From Deltaproteobacteria bacterium (lineage in GTDB: Bacteria > Desulfobacterota_D > UBA1144 > Nemesobacterales > Nemesobacteraceae), in NCBI GenBank assembly GCA_029262295.1, contig JAJCZR010000057.1:1-45207 (forward strand): a stretch of 45,207 bases of DNA. Direction: 5' to 3'. Of this stretch, positions 1-9,177 are shown in pieces (the first letter of the stretch is position 1; the number at the start of each line of letters is the position of its first letter). The notes under the pieces were generated by a model, which worked only from the letters and a program-made list of their open reading frames with translations, was not told the origin of the DNA and ran no database searches. The position numbers and the translations under genes are program-made.

Positions 1-83
1 ACAAGTTCATATTCTTTTATCATATATCTCCATTTCTGTAGATAATTCCTCTGGATTGTCTTATCTTCTGTGTTTCGTCGCAT
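1..83 (-). CDS. N-terminal fragment of a probable IS transposase (cut by window edge)
   Basis: Reading the minus strand from the ATG at 83 gives 27 open codons to the window edge, starting MRRNTEDKTIQRNYLQKW and rich in basic and aromatic residues. A strong Shine-Dalgarno (AGGAGG, rc of 89-94) sits six bases before the ATG, so this is a real start. The composition and the Y-x-x-K-W pattern resemble the first helix of IS481-like or helix-turn-helix integrase-core transposases; this is recognition from memory on very few residues. The sequence between this start and the neighbouring oppA stop holds TGTCATTCCTG (rc of about 140-150), which begins with TGT as IS ends often do. It could instead be an ordinary gene. 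The rest lies outside the window. Confidence 0.4.
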   Translation of the reverse strand, partial: MRRNTEDKTIQRNYLQKWRYMIKEYEL

Positions 84-166
84 CGCTGACCTCCTACACC
101 TTTAGTGTATAGTTCTGTCAACGAATTACTTAACCTTTACAGGAATGACACATGAGCTAGTTCACT

Positions 167-1762
167 TCATTGAGTAACATCAATAAACTCAACCTTATTA
201 AAATAGATAAGATTTAGAGGGTCTGGTTCCAAGCCCTTTACATAAGGCTTTATCATATTTTGCTGCACAGCATTGATGTAAGGCACTATTGCAACATCTT
301 TTTCTGTAAGAATTTTTTGGGCTTTGTTATAAAGCTCAATTCTTTTCACCTGATCTTGTTCCTCAGCAGCAGTTTCAACAAGCCTGTCATATTCAGGGTT
401 GCACCAGCCTGTTTCATTATTCCCGCTTCCACACTCAAACAGGTTCATGAAGTTGTGAGGATCAGGGAAATCTGCTCCCCATCCTGCCCTGAAAATGGGT
501 GGGGCATTTGTATCAAGTGTTTTTAAATAGACTTTCCACTCTTCATTTACTAATTTTACTTCGACTCCCAAATGGGTTTTCCACATACTTTGAAGACCTT
601 CTGCTAATATCCTGTTACTTGCCCTGTCGGGAAAAAGAAAAGTAATTTTCGGAAAACCTTTTCCGTCCGGAAAACCAGCTTTGGCTAAATATTGTCTTGC
701 ATCTTCAGGATTGAATTTAAGTCCTATATCAGGATTATGGGCAAGCATATTTTCAGGAATCCACGAAGTTGCCGGAATTCCAGCTCCCTGAATTAGTTCT
801 GAAATGCTTTTTCTGTCTATTGCACTGCCAAAGGCTTTTCTTACATCCGGGTTATCAAATGGTTTTTTCTTTGTGTTGAATCCAATGTAAAAACCTCTAA
901 ATGCTGTACGACTTATGAAATCAGGAGAATTTTTTAATCTTGGTATTTCTAAAGGGGGAAGCCCGGTGCTATCTAGAAAATCAAGTTCACCGCTCTCATA
1001 AAGTGCAAGTGTGGAAGTTTGATTTTCATTCATAATCATTTTTACTTTCTTTACTCCTTTAGGTTTTTCTCCCCAGTAATCCTTAAACTCTTCTATTTCA
1101 AGGAGACTGTGATGTGCCCAATTTGTGAGTTTATATGGGCCGATAGTTACAATATTTCCAGGCTCAGTCCATTTTGAACCTTTACTCTCAACCACATCCT
1201 TTCTCATTGGGAATGTTGCCATAAAAGTCAGAAGTCCGGGAAAGTATGTTGCTGGTCTTTTTAGCTCGACAACAAGGGTTTTATCGTCGACGGCTTTTGC
1301 CCCTAACTTGCTTGGATCATTGATTTTTCCTGAGTTGTACTCTTTTGCATTAATTATATCAAAGAGAAAATATGCATAATCTGCACCAATGTTTGGGTTT
1401 AATATTCGAGACCATGAGTATACAAAATCCTGTGCTGTGAGTGGTTTTCCATCTGTCCATACTGCATTCTCTCTTAGGTGAAAAGTGTATGTTTTTCCAT
1501 CATCACTTACTTCCCAGCTTTCGGCAAGAGCAGGTTCTGCTTTGTGTTTATCACTGAATCTTGTGAGGCCTTCCATAATATTATTTAGGATTGAAAATGA
1601 TGTACTGTCGGTTGCAAGCGACCAGTCGAGCGAAGGGGGTTCGGTGCCAATGTTTATTTTTAGTGTATCTTTATTAGAAATATCCGTATTTTCGGAGTTG
1701 TTGTTTCCGCCGCATGCAAGAAGAAATAGTAGAGCTATAAAGATTAGGAATTTATTTTTCAT
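167..1762 (-). CDS. oppA: Oligopeptide ABC transporter substrate-binding lipoprotein (SBP_bac_5)
   Basis: 531 residues. It has a lipoprotein signal (MKNKFLIFIALLFLLAC, Cys17 in the lipobox) followed by an N/S-rich linker. The body is typical of family 5 solute-binding proteins: a start like INIGTEPPSLDW, then a central lobe and a C-terminal VPYI segment. It should bind peptides (or nickel or another family-5 ligand) in the periplasm and pass them to an OppBCDF-type permease. No permease or ATPase gene is in the window, so this is an orphan or the end of an operon disrupted downstream, where an IS-like gene begins about 85 bases after its stop. No Shine-Dalgarno precedes the ATG and a good promoter sits almost on top of it. 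The exact ligand cannot be read from sequence. Confidence 0.85.
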   Translation of the reverse strand: MKNKFLIFIALLFLLACGGNNNSENTDISNKDTLKINIGTEPPSLDWSLATDSTSFSILNNIMEGLTRFSDKHKAEPALAESWEVSDDGKTYTFHLRENAVWTDGKPLTAQDFVYSWSRILNPNIGADYAYFLFDIINAKEYNSGKINDPSKLGAKAVDDKTLVVELKRPATYFPGLLTFMATFPMRKDVVESKGSKWTEPGNIVTIGPYKLTNWAHHSLLEIEEFKDYWGEKPKGVKKVKMIMNENQTSTLALYESGELDFLDSTGLPPLEIPRLKNSPDFISRTAFRGFYIGFNTKKKPFDNPDVRKAFGSAIDRKSISELIQGAGIPATSWIPENMLAHNPDIGLKFNPEDARQYLAKAGFPDGKGFPKITFLFPDRASNRILAEGLQSMWKTHLGVEVKLVNEEWKVYLKTLDTNAPPIFRAGWGADFPDPHNFMNLFECGSGNNETGWCNPEYDRLVETAAEEQDQVKRIELYNKAQKILTEKDVAIVPYINAVQQNMIKPYVKGLEPDPLNLIYFNKVEFIDVTQ

Positions 1763-1771
1763 AGAAGTTCT

Positions 1772-1800
1772 ATAATATAGAAACAGATGTTTTTGTCCAA
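1772..1800 (-). promoter_or_regulatory. Predicted sigma-70 promoter for oppA, near-leaderless
   Basis: On the minus strand TTGGAC (rc of 1795-1800), a 17-base spacer and TATTAT (rc of 1772-1777) form a good -35/-10 pair. Transcription would start near 1765, about three bases before the oppA ATG at 1762, so the mRNA would be leaderless or nearly so. The same short gap holds TATAAT on the plus strand (1771-1776), which could serve ilvA, though its -35 (GAATTT) is poor. Confidence 0.45.
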
Positions 1801-3011
1801 TGATAAACCTTAAAAATATAAAACAGGCTTCTGAAGTATTAAGACCTATAATTCACAACACTCCTTTAGTGTTTTCTTATGCACTGAGTGAAATAACAGG
1901 CTCAAATAGTTACCTCAAACTCGAGAATCTTCAGAGAACAGGTTCTTTCAAGATAAGAGGTTCATATAACAAACTTCATAGAATAAGAAATAACACTAAA
2001 AAAGTATTAGCAGCTTCTGCTGGTAACCATGCACAGGGAGTTGCGCTTGCGGCAAAATTACTTGGCTTGAATGCGACTGTTGTTATGCCTGAAGGCACAC
2101 CAATTAACAAGATAGTTGCAGTGAAAAAATATGGGGCAGAAGTAATTCTTCATGGTGATAACTTTGATGAATCACTAAAGTATGCGCAATTAATTGAAAA
2201 GAAATCAAAGGCCACATTAATAAGTGCCTTTAATGATATTGATGTGATTTGTGGTCAGGGAACCATTGGTCTTGAAATAGCAAATTCACTCAGTGAGGTT
2301 GATTATGTGTTAGTTCCGGTAGGTGGGGGGGGTCTAATTTCAGGTGTTTCAGTAGCTCTTAAAGAGATAAATCCAAAGATCAAAATAATAGGTGTTGAAG
2401 CAAAAAATGTTCCATCGATGTCTGTATCTTTAAAAAATAAGGAGATTCTTGAGCCAAAAACAACTAAAACAATTGCAGATGGAATTGCGGTTATAAGAGT
2501 AGGTGATATTACTTTCGATATTGTTCAAAAATATGTTGATGATGTTATAACAGTTAGTGAAAAAGAGATTGAAGAAGCGCTTATGATACTTGCAAGCAAG
2601 AAAAGGATGATTGTTGAAGGTGCAGGGGCTGTGGGGCTTTCGGGGTTGCTTAAACGGAAAAAGAGGTTCAAGAATAAAAATACTGCAGTTGTAATTAGCG
2701 GTGGAAATATTGATATAAATGTTTTAACCAAGATTATCGACAGAGGCCTTCAAAAAGATGGACGGATTGTTAAACTTGAGATTGAGCTTCCCGATGTGCC
2801 GGGCGCATTAGGTGAACTCTCAACTCTGTTTGGTGAATTAAGAGCAAATATTGTTGAGATATATCATGACAGACTTTCAACCGATCTTCCCTTAGATAGA
2901 GCCTATGTTCAGGTAACCCTAGAAACTAGGAGTTTTGAACATCAGGAGGAAGTGTTAGGAGTACTTAAAAAGAAAAATTATAAACCACAAATTATTGGAA
3001 AGAAATTTTAA
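1800..3011 (+). CDS. ilvA: Threonine dehydratase (threonine ammonia-lyase) with C-terminal ACT domain
   Basis: 403 residues. A PLP-dependent fold II enzyme converting threonine to 2-oxobutyrate and ammonia. The PLP lysine is K51 in GSFKIRG, with NHAQG at about 76-80 and the phosphate-binding loop PVGGGGLISG at about 173-182. The last ~80 residues (from VKLEIELPDVPGALGELS) form a single ACT domain, the arrangement of the shorter IlvA/TdcB type with one regulatory domain. It starts 37 bases from the divergent oppA start and has no obvious Shine-Dalgarno. Its stop abuts the stop of the VOC gene on the other strand. Its product leads either to isoleucine or to propionyl-CoA; the carboxylase cluster next door makes the second use attractive, but that is inference. 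Confidence 0.9.
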   Translation: MINLKNIKQASEVLRPIIHNTPLVFSYALSEITGSNSYLKLENLQRTGSFKIRGSYNKLHRIRNNTKKVLAASAGNHAQGVALAAKLLGLNATVVMPEGTPINKIVAVKKYGAEVILHGDNFDESLKYAQLIEKKSKATLISAFNDIDVICGQGTIGLEIANSLSEVDYVLVPVGGGGLISGVSVALKEINPKIKIIGVEAKNVPSMSVSLKNKEILEPKTTKTIADGIAVIRVGDITFDIVQKYVDDVITVSEKEIEEALMILASKKRMIVEGAGAVGLSGLLKRKKRFKNKNTAVVISGGNIDINVLTKIIDRGLQKDGRIVKLEIELPDVPGALGELSTLFGELRANIVEIYHDRLSTDLPLDRAYVQVTLETRSFEHQEEVLGVLKKKNYKPQIIGKKF

Positions 3012-3449
3012 TTATTTTTTCTCAAAAAGCTGTTCTTCTCTATTCTTAAAGGCTTTGAATTCAAGTGCATTTCCGCTTGGATCAAGAAAGAACATTGTAG
3101 ACTGTTCCCCCGGCTCACCTTTAAATCTGGTGTAAGGCTCAATTATGAACTCTATATTGTTGTTTTTTACTTTCTCAGCAAGTTCTTCCCAATCGCAAAT
3201 TTCAAGAATTACTCCAGCATGAGGCACAGGTACTCCGTGTCCGTCAACTCGATTATAGTGTGATTTTATTTTTTCTGATTTGCCAAGATTGGAATTTAAG
3301 TGACATACAAACTGATGGCCAAACATATTAAAATCTATCCAGTTTGTATCGCTTCTGCCTTCGGGGAATCCAAGAATTTTTCCGTAAAATTCTGTTGCTT
3401 CATCAATATCCCTTACCTGAATGGCAATATGAAAGGGGGTTAAAGACAT
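3012..3449 (-). CDS. VOC-superfamily metalloenzyme, possible methylmalonyl-CoA epimerase
   Basis: 145 residues with the paired beta-alpha-beta-beta-beta modules of the vicinal oxygen chelate family. It begins FHIAIQVRDIDEATEFYGKI and ends FLDPSGNALEFKAF. Candidate metal ligands are H7, Q46 or H50, H77 and E130, the usual spacing for a VOC metal site. It starts one base after the biotin carrier gene with its own GGAG ribosome site, so it is the last gene of the carboxylase operon. Epimerases are often encoded with propionyl-CoA carboxylase, so that role is plausible. The sequence also resembles generic glyoxalase/dioxygenase relatives, and the family assignment is much surer than the substrate. 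Confidence 0.7.
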   Translation of the reverse strand: MSLTPFHIAIQVRDIDEATEFYGKILGFPEGRSDTNWIDFNMFGHQFVCHLNSNLGKSEKIKSHYNRVDGHGVPVPHAGVILEICDWEELAEKVKNNNIEFIIEPYTRFKGEPGEQSTMFFLDPSGNALEFKAFKNREEQLFEKK

Positions 3450-3450
3450 T

Positions 3451-3942
3451 TTACTCCGGTGACAGAGTTACAAGAATTGTTCCTTCTTCTACAGTATCAC
3501 CTTCACTTACTTTTATCTCTTTTATCTTTCCTGTGGAAGGGGCTTTGAGTTCACTTTCCATTTTCATTGCTTCAACAACTACAACCGGCTCTTCTTCTTC
3601 GACTTTATCACCCTGTTCTTTGAGTATTTTCACAATCCTGCTTGGCATAGGTGACATTATTTCCAGACCGGTTCCTGGGCCACCAGCTTTTGAACCGTCT
3701 CTATCGGAAATAGCCTCAATTTCAAAGAGATCTCCTTTATAGAAAACCTGGATTTTCTTTCCTTTTTTGAATATCCCTATTGTAAGTGATTCATTGTCTA
3801 TAATTACGGAATATAGGTTGCTGTCTACCTTTGTGAACCTTATTTCTTTTTGTTCACCATCAATTTCGACAATGTTAATATCTTCATCTTCCTCTATATT
3901 AACTTTGTATACCTGATTCTTGAGTTTAAAGGTGTATGTCAT
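3451..3942 (-). CDS. Biotin carboxyl carrier protein of acyl-CoA carboxylase
   Basis: 163 residues. The C-terminal ~75 residues form a biotinyl/lipoyl domain with the biotinylation motif VEAMKMES (biotin on K127). The N-terminal half is a short beta-rich linker of the kind seen in separate carrier subunits of propionyl- or methylmalonyl-CoA enzymes. It is translationally coupled to the biotin carboxylase, overlapping it by four bases (ATGA), and shares the operon pccB-accC-carrier-VOC. It should shuttle carboxybiotin between the carboxylase and the carboxyltransferase. An oxaloacetate or methylmalonyl-CoA decarboxylase role is possible for such carriers, but no sodium-pump beta subunit is encoded nearby. 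Confidence 0.88.
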   Translation of the reverse strand: MTYTFKLKNQVYKVNIEEDEDINIVEIDGEQKEIRFTKVDSNLYSVIIDNESLTIGIFKKGKKIQVFYKGDLFEIEAISDRDGSKAGGPGTGLEIMSPMPSRIVKILKEQGDKVEEEEPVVVVEAMKMESELKAPSTGKIKEIKVSEGDTVEEGTILVTLSPE

Positions 3943-5438
3943 ATCTCATTACTCCCTCTAAGGGCCATTTTTCTTGCAGCAAGTTTCCAATTGGAGCCAG
4001 TTGCTTTACCATTCACGCTTTCATCACCTGAAATTGTATTGTTCATAATCATAGCCGCGGCAATCAAAGCAGGTTCATTATCTATATCTTGGGGATTAAG
4101 AAGTTCAGGATGCCTTTCAATAAATCCAGTATCTATTTCTGCTTTTTTAAATTCTTCATCATCCATAACTCTTATAAGGAAACCAATGTTGGTCCTAACC
4201 CCTAGAACAATATATTCCAGGAGTGCGGATTTCATTTTCTTAATTGCTTCTTCTCTTGTGTCAGCCCAGGTTATTAGTTTTGATAACATAGGATCGTAAT
4301 AAGAAGTTATTTCATAGCCACTATACATAGAAGAGTCATCTCTTATCCCCGGGCCTGCTGGTGCTTTTATATACTGAAGAGTTCCAGGGGAGGGAAGAAA
4401 ATTCATTGTGGGATCTTCTGCATAAACCCTGCATTCAACTGCATGGCCTTTTATCTTTAGGCTTGATTGTTTAAACGGAAGCTTTTCACCGTCTGCTATT
4501 CTTATCATCCACTTTACTATATCGAGGCCGGTAATCATCTCTGTTACAGGGTGTTCAACCTGAATTCTTGTATTCATCTCAAGAAAAAAGAAGTTCTCTT
4601 CCTGATCCATTATAAATTCAACTGTGCCAGCACCATAGTAATTAACAGCTTTTGCTATGTTTACTGCCACATCACCCATTTTCTTTCTTGTTTTTGAACT
4701 TATAAAACCTGAAGGTGCTTCTTCAATTACCTTTTGATGCCTTCTTTGAATAGAGCATTCACGTTCAAATAGATGAAGGACGTTGCCATGTTTATCCCCA
4801 AGAATCTGAATCTCAATATGCCGGGGTTTTTGTACAAATCTTTCAACAAATACAGAATCATCACCAAAAGAAGAAGATGCTTCACTTCTTGCCATACGAA
4901 GTGCGGCTTCAAACTCATCTTCTGAATTTACAAGCCTCATACCCTTTCCGCCGCCACCGGCAGATGCTTTAATCATTACGGGGTAACCAATCTCTTCTGC
5001 CACTCTTGATGCTTCCACATCTGTTACTGCCCCGTCAGAACCAGGAACAAGAGGCACTTTTGCTTTCATTGCAATTTTTCTTGCAGTTATTTTGTCACCC
5101 ATCAAACGAATTGCTTCGGCTGAAGGGCCTATGAAAACAACTCCTTCTTTCTCACAAAGTTCAGCAAAAGAATCATTTTCAGAAAGAAATCCAAAACCAG
5201 GATGTATGGCTTCTGCACCGGATTTTTTTGCAACTTCTATGATTTTTTCTTTCAGAAGATAACTCTCAGCAGGTTTTGGTGGACCTATGTGATAAGCTTC
5301 GTCAGCAAGCATTACGTGCATGGCATTTCTATCTGCATCTGAGTAAACTGCAACAGTCTTAATCTCAAGCTCTTTACATGCCCTTATTATTCGAACAGCA
5401 ATTTCGCCTCTGTTGGCAATTAGTATTTTTTTAAACAT
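3939..5438 (-). CDS. accC: Biotin carboxylase subunit of acetyl/propionyl-CoA carboxylase
   Basis: 499 residues, the full length of a stand-alone biotin carboxylase. It starts MFKKILIANRGEIAVRIIRA, has the ATP-grasp glycine loop SAGGGGKGM near residue 160-170, the catalytic region MNTRIQVEHPVTE near 290-300, and a C-terminal carboxylase domain. About 50 residues beyond the usual AccC end form a short extension (DIDNEPALIAAAM onward), as in PccA-type subunits that pair with a PccB transferase. It uses ATP and bicarbonate to carboxylate the carrier encoded next. An AAGGAAA ribosome site precedes the ATG. The context with a PccB-type transferase favours propionyl-CoA over acetyl-CoA carboxylase. 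Confidence 0.92.
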   Translation of the reverse strand: MFKKILIANRGEIAVRIIRACKELEIKTVAVYSDADRNAMHVMLADEAYHIGPPKPAESYLLKEKIIEVAKKSGAEAIHPGFGFLSENDSFAELCEKEGVVFIGPSAEAIRLMGDKITARKIAMKAKVPLVPGSDGAVTDVEASRVAEEIGYPVMIKASAGGGGKGMRLVNSEDEFEAALRMARSEASSSFGDDSVFVERFVQKPRHIEIQILGDKHGNVLHLFERECSIQRRHQKVIEEAPSGFISSKTRKKMGDVAVNIAKAVNYYGAGTVEFIMDQEENFFFLEMNTRIQVEHPVTEMITGLDIVKWMIRIADGEKLPFKQSSLKIKGHAVECRVYAEDPTMNFLPSPGTLQYIKAPAGPGIRDDSSMYSGYEITSYYDPMLSKLITWADTREEAIKKMKSALLEYIVLGVRTNIGFLIRVMDDEEFKKAEIDTGFIERHPELLNPQDIDNEPALIAAAMIMNNTISGDESVNGKATGSNWKLAARKMALRGSNEI

Positions 5439-5459
5439 ACGTTTTTTCCTTTTAAAAAT

Positions 5460-7004
5460 TTAAAGTGGAATATTTCCGTGTTTTTTAGGTGGAAGGGTTT
5501 GCCTTTTCCCGTCCAGCAAATCAAGGCCCTGCGCCACTCTCATCCTTGTCTCTTCTGGTTTTATCACTTCATCTACATATCCAAGATCAGCAGCCCTGTA
5601 TGGGTTTGCAAAGTTGTTTTTGTATTCCTCTATTAGTTTCAACCTTTCTGCATCAGGATCTTCCGCACCGGCAATCTGGCCCTTAAATATAATATTTACG
5701 GCACCGTCAGAACCCATTACCGCAATTTCACCGGTTGGATATGCAAGGTTAATATCTCCCCTTATATGCTTGGAAGACATTACGTCGTAAGCCCCACCAT
5801 ACGCTTTTCTTGTAATGATTGTAATACTTGGAACAGTTGCCTCACAGTATGCATATAGAAGCTTTGCTCCGTGCCTTATAATGCCGCCCCATTCCTGCGA
5901 CGTGCCAGGGAGAAACCCGGGAACATCTACAAATGTTAAAAGTGGAATATTGAAACAATCACAAAACCTTACAAACCTTGCCCCTTTTATTGAAGCGTCT
6001 ATGTCGAGGCAGCCAGCTAGCACTTTAGGCTGATTTCCTACAACTCCCACAACCCTGCCGTCGATCCTTGCAAAACCTACAACTATGTTTTTTGCATAGT
6101 TCTCGTGTATTTCAAAAAAGTATCCGTCATCAACAATAAGCTTTATTACTTCAGTTATGTCGTAAGGTTTATTTGGGTTATCCGGGATTATTTCTCTAAG
6201 GCTCATTTCCTTTCTATCTACAGGATCATCGCAGGCAATCCTTGGAGGATCATCCAAGTTGTTTGAAGGAAGATAGCTGAGAAGTTCTTTTATTATGCTG
6301 ATTGAATCTTCATCATTTTCAGAAGCAAAGTGTGCCACCCCACTTTTAGAGCTATGAACCATTGCACCCCCTAGCTCTTCGGAAGTAACCTCTTCATGTG
6401 TAACAGCTTTAATAACATCTGGGCCGGTAATAAACATATAACTTGTTTCTTTTGACATTATAGTGAAGTCGGTCATTACAGGTGAGTAGACTGCTCCACC
6501 GGCACATGGCCCCATTATTGCTGAAATTTGAGGTACAACTCCTGAAGATAAAACATTTCTTAGAAAAATATCAGCATAAGCCCCGAGGCTTTCCACACCT
6601 TCCTGGATTCTTGCCCCACCTGAATCGTTAAGTCCAATAACGGGCACGCCTACTTCTCTGGCCTTATCCATTATCTTGCATATTTTGTTGCCATGCGCCA
6701 TACCGAGTGAACCACCGAATACTGTGAAGTCCTGAGCGTAAACAAAAACCTGCCTTCCATTTATTTTTCCATATCCTGTTACAACACCATCACCTAAGAA
6801 CTTTTTATCCCCCATCCCAAAATCTTCACATTTGTGCACAACAAACTTGTCCATTTCGACAAACGTGTTTTTATCTAAAAGAAGGTCAATTCGTTCTCTG
6901 GCTGTCAGTTTCCCGTTTTTATGCTGACGTTCTATTCTTGCTTCTCCGCCACCAAGCTCAGCTTCTTTTTCTTTTTGTTCAAGTAGTTCAATTTTCTCTT
7001 TCAT
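5460..7004 (-). CDS. pccB: Propionyl-CoA carboxylase beta subunit (acyl-CoA carboxyltransferase)
   Basis: 514 residues, the full length of the family. It has the N- and C-terminal crotonase-like carboxyltransferase halves, with [12 protein letters not shown] near residue 35, [17 protein letters not shown] near 125, the second oxyanion region around [14 protein letters not shown] near 360, and the usual C-terminus ending KKHGNIPL. It transfers CO2 from carboxybiotin to propionyl-CoA, giving methylmalonyl-CoA. It is the first gene of the four-gene operon, with a GGGAGC ribosome site and a good promoter 54-82 bases upstream. The same family includes methylmalonyl-CoA decarboxylase alpha subunits and broader acyl-CoA carboxylases, so the substrate is inferred. 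Confidence 0.9.
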   Translation of the reverse strand: MKEKIELLEQKEKEAELGGGEARIERQHKNGKLTARERIDLLLDKNTFVEMDKFVVHKCEDFGMGDKKFLGDGVVTGYGKINGRQVFVYAQDFTVFGGSLGMAHGNKICKIMDKAREVGVPVIGLNDSGGARIQEGVESLGAYADIFLRNVLSSGVVPQISAIMGPCAGGAVYSPVMTDFTIMSKETSYMFITGPDVIKAVTHEEVTSEELGGAMVHSSKSGVAHFASENDEDSISIIKELLSYLPSNNLDDPPRIACDDPVDRKEMSLREIIPDNPNKPYDITEVIKLIVDDGYFFEIHENYAKNIVVGFARIDGRVVGVVGNQPKVLAGCLDIDASIKGARFVRFCDCFNIPLLTFVDVPGFLPGTSQEWGGIIRHGAKLLYAYCEATVPSITIITRKAYGGAYDVMSSKHIRGDINLAYPTGEIAVMGSDGAVNIIFKGQIAGAEDPDAERLKLIEEYKNNFANPYRAADLGYVDEVIKPEETRMRVAQGLDLLDGKRQTLPPKKHGNIPL

Positions 7005-7057
7005 GTGGTTGCTCCCAAAAAGTAGAATTGGAAATGAATTAAATTTTGTAAAAATCT

Positions 7058-7086
7058 TTTATAATTAATCTAAAAAACTCCATCAA
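7058..7086 (-). promoter_or_regulatory. Predicted sigma-70 promoter for the pccB operon
   Basis: Minus strand: TTGATG (rc of 7081-7086), 17-base spacer, TATAAA (rc of 7058-7063). It faces pccB and leaves a leader of about 45 bases containing the GGGAGC ribosome site. It lies in the 139-base gap after coaE. Confidence 0.5.
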
Positions 7087-7143
7087 ATATACCATAATAT
7101 ATATTCATACAAAAAGGCGCCTATTTATCTTATCATGTGAAGA

Positions 7144-7728
7144 TCAATTAATTGATCTCCAGATTGATTCAACTTGTTTTTGAACAGCAGTTAAATCAGA
7201 GTTGTTTATGATAATGAAATCAGCATTCTTGATTTTATCATTATTTGAAAGTTGTGAGCTTATTCTGGCTTCAGCTTCTTTATTCGAGATACCATCTCTA
7301 TTCTTTATTCTTTCAACCTGAACTTCAGGATCTGCAGAAACAACTATTATTCCATTCAGAATATCTTTTAGACTTCCACCTTTCTCAAGAAGGGCTGCTT
7401 CAATTATTGTTGTTTCAGATGTACTTTCGGAAATTTTCTTTTTTATATTTTCAATTATTTCAGGGTGGGTTATTTCGTTAAGTTTTTTTCTATCTTCTTT
7501 GTCGTTAAAAACAATATCTCCAAGTTTTTTTCTATCTAAGCTATTGTTTTTGTTTAGCACTTTTTCCCCAAAGTGATTGACAATCTCATCCCATGCGGGT
7601 TTCCCGGGTTCAACAATTTCCCTTGCAACCTTGTCTGCATCAACAATAAAAGCACCAAGTTTTTCAAACATCTTAGCAATAGTTGATTTCCCAGTTCCAA
7701 TATTGCCAGTTAGACCGTAAACTTTCAT
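7144..7728 (-). CDS. coaE: Dephospho-CoA kinase
   Basis: 194 residues, normal for the family. The N-terminal P-loop is GLTGNIGTGKS (residues 5-15), followed by the DADKVAREIV substrate region and the RKKLNEITHPEI helix. It phosphorylates dephospho-CoA, the last step of coenzyme A synthesis. It follows gltX by 22 bases on the same strand. It has no Shine-Dalgarno, but TAAAAT (rc of 7736-7741) lies seven bases before the ATG with TTGTTC 16 bases further up inside the gltX tail, so a separate leaderless transcript is possible besides readthrough from gltX. Confidence 0.93.
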   Translation of the reverse strand: MKVYGLTGNIGTGKSTIAKMFEKLGAFIVDADKVAREIVEPGKPAWDEIVNHFGEKVLNKNNSLDRKKLGDIVFNDKEDRKKLNEITHPEIIENIKKKISESTSETTIIEAALLEKGGSLKDILNGIIVVSADPEVQVERIKNRDGISNKEAEARISSQLSNNDKIKNADFIIINNSDLTAVQKQVESIWRSIN

Positions 7729-7750
7729 ATGAAGTATTTTAGAATAATTT

Positions 7751-9145
7751 TTAACGAGAACAAAGCCGGGTTGCCTTGTTCAGTCTTTCGATAGTTTTTT
7801 CTTTACCGAGGATTTCTATTACTTCAAATATTCCTGGGCTTTTTGTGCCACCTGTAAGGGCAACTCTTACTGGTTGTGCAATCTTGCCGAGTTTTAACTC
7901 AGTTTCATCCATAACTTTTCCAAAAGCATTGTGGATTGGGTCATGAGTAAAGTTCTCGAGGTTTGTTAATTTCTCAATAACCTTTTGAAAGATTGGAATC
8001 ATATCTTCGGTTAAAAACTTGTTTTTAGCATTCTCATCATATTCAAAATCATTAGTGAAAAAATAGGAAGACTTCTCTACCATCTCATTTAATGTTTCAG
8101 ATCTTTCCCTTAACTCTTTAATTACTTTTAATAGAGTTATGTCAGGTTCAGTTTTATATCCTCTTTCTTTTAATAGAGGCATGATTTTTTCTGCAATTTC
8201 TTCTGTAGGCCTGTTTTTTATATACCAACTGTTTACCCAGAGAAATTTTTCAGGATTAAAAATAGAAGGTGATTTTCCTATGCTTTCAAGGTTGAATTTT
8301 TCTATAAGTTCATCTTTAGTAAATATTTCCTGATCGCCGAAAGACCATCCAAGACGCACAAGATAATTTAAAACTGCTTCAGGAAGATAACCGTCATTTT
8401 TATACTCAATTACAGAAGTTGCTCCGTGACGCTTGCTTAATTTTGCTTTATCTTCGCCAAGTATCATTGAGACATGGGCAAATTTTGGCTTTCCGAGATC
8501 AAGGGCATCATAGATAAGTATCTGTTTTGATGTATTGGTCAGATGATCATCGCCTCTGATTACATGAGAGATTCCCATATCAAAATCATCAATTGCGACT
8601 GCAAAGTTATATGTGGGAAACCCGTCTGCCCTTAGTATTACAAAATCATCAATCTCTTTCAGATCAAATTCTATGTTTCCTCTTATGAGGTCTTGCACAA
8701 GAACTTTTCCGGCATCTTCAGTCGCAAGGCGAATAGCAAAAGGTTTATCTGGCGCCGCACCAATTTCTGCCCACTCCCTTTTATATTTAAAATACTCCCC
8801 TTTTTCCTGAGCTTCTTTTCTTTTTTCCTGTAGCTGTTCGGGGGTTACATAACATTTATAGGCTTTCCCTTCAGAAAGGAGCTTATTGGCATATTCTTTA
8901 TATATTTCTGTTCTTTCAGATTGACGGATTGGCTCAGAGTCCCAATCAAGGCCAAGCCATTTCATTGATTCAAGTATTTCTTTTTCTGATTCTTTAGTCG
9001 ATCGGGCCTGATCTGTATCTTCTATCCTGAGAATAAAATTTCCACCATTATTTCTTGCAAAAAGCCAGTTAAATATAGCTGTTCTTGCTCCACCAATATG
9101 CAGAACCCCTGTGGGGCTTGGGGCAAAACGGGTTACAATTTTCAT
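7751..9145 (-). CDS. gltX: Glutamyl-tRNA synthetase
   Basis: 464 residues, a complete class I synthetase. The HIGH-type motif is HIGGARTAIFNWLFA near residue 17 and the KMSKS-type motif is KLSKRHG near 236; the C-terminal helical anticodon-binding domain follows. It charges tRNA-Glu, or both Glu and Gln tRNAs if the organism uses the amidotransferase route, which this window cannot decide. It lies between the glutaredoxin and coaE genes in a likely three-gene minus-strand unit with gaps of 32 and 22 bases. The Shine-Dalgarno is weak. Confidence 0.95.
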   Translation of the reverse strand: MKIVTRFAPSPTGVLHIGGARTAIFNWLFARNNGGNFILRIEDTDQARSTKESEKEILESMKWLGLDWDSEPIRQSERTEIYKEYANKLLSEGKAYKCYVTPEQLQEKRKEAQEKGEYFKYKREWAEIGAAPDKPFAIRLATEDAGKVLVQDLIRGNIEFDLKEIDDFVILRADGFPTYNFAVAIDDFDMGISHVIRGDDHLTNTSKQILIYDALDLGKPKFAHVSMILGEDKAKLSKRHGATSVIEYKNDGYLPEAVLNYLVRLGWSFGDQEIFTKDELIEKFNLESIGKSPSIFNPEKFLWVNSWYIKNRPTEEIAEKIMPLLKERGYKTEPDITLLKVIKELRERSETLNEMVEKSSYFFTNDFEYDENAKNKFLTEDMIPIFQKVIEKLTNLENFTHDPIHNAFGKVMDETELKLGKIAQPVRVALTGGTKSPGIFEVIEILGKEKTIERLNKATRLCSR

Positions 9146-9177
9146 GGGGCTTTAGGTTAAATAAAGATACTAAAGAG

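Noticed and set aside
260-1775. Open frames on the plus strand across oppA and similar long antisense frames elsewhere (12356-12589, 31294-31671, 39719-39970)
   Set aside because: They lie opposite well-conserved genes, have no ribosome sites and read as low-quality hydrophobic or basic protein.
7081-7143. AGGCGCCT palindrome followed by T-rich DNA as terminator after coaE
   Set aside because: The palindrome has no loop, so a stable hairpin cannot form without losing most pairs.
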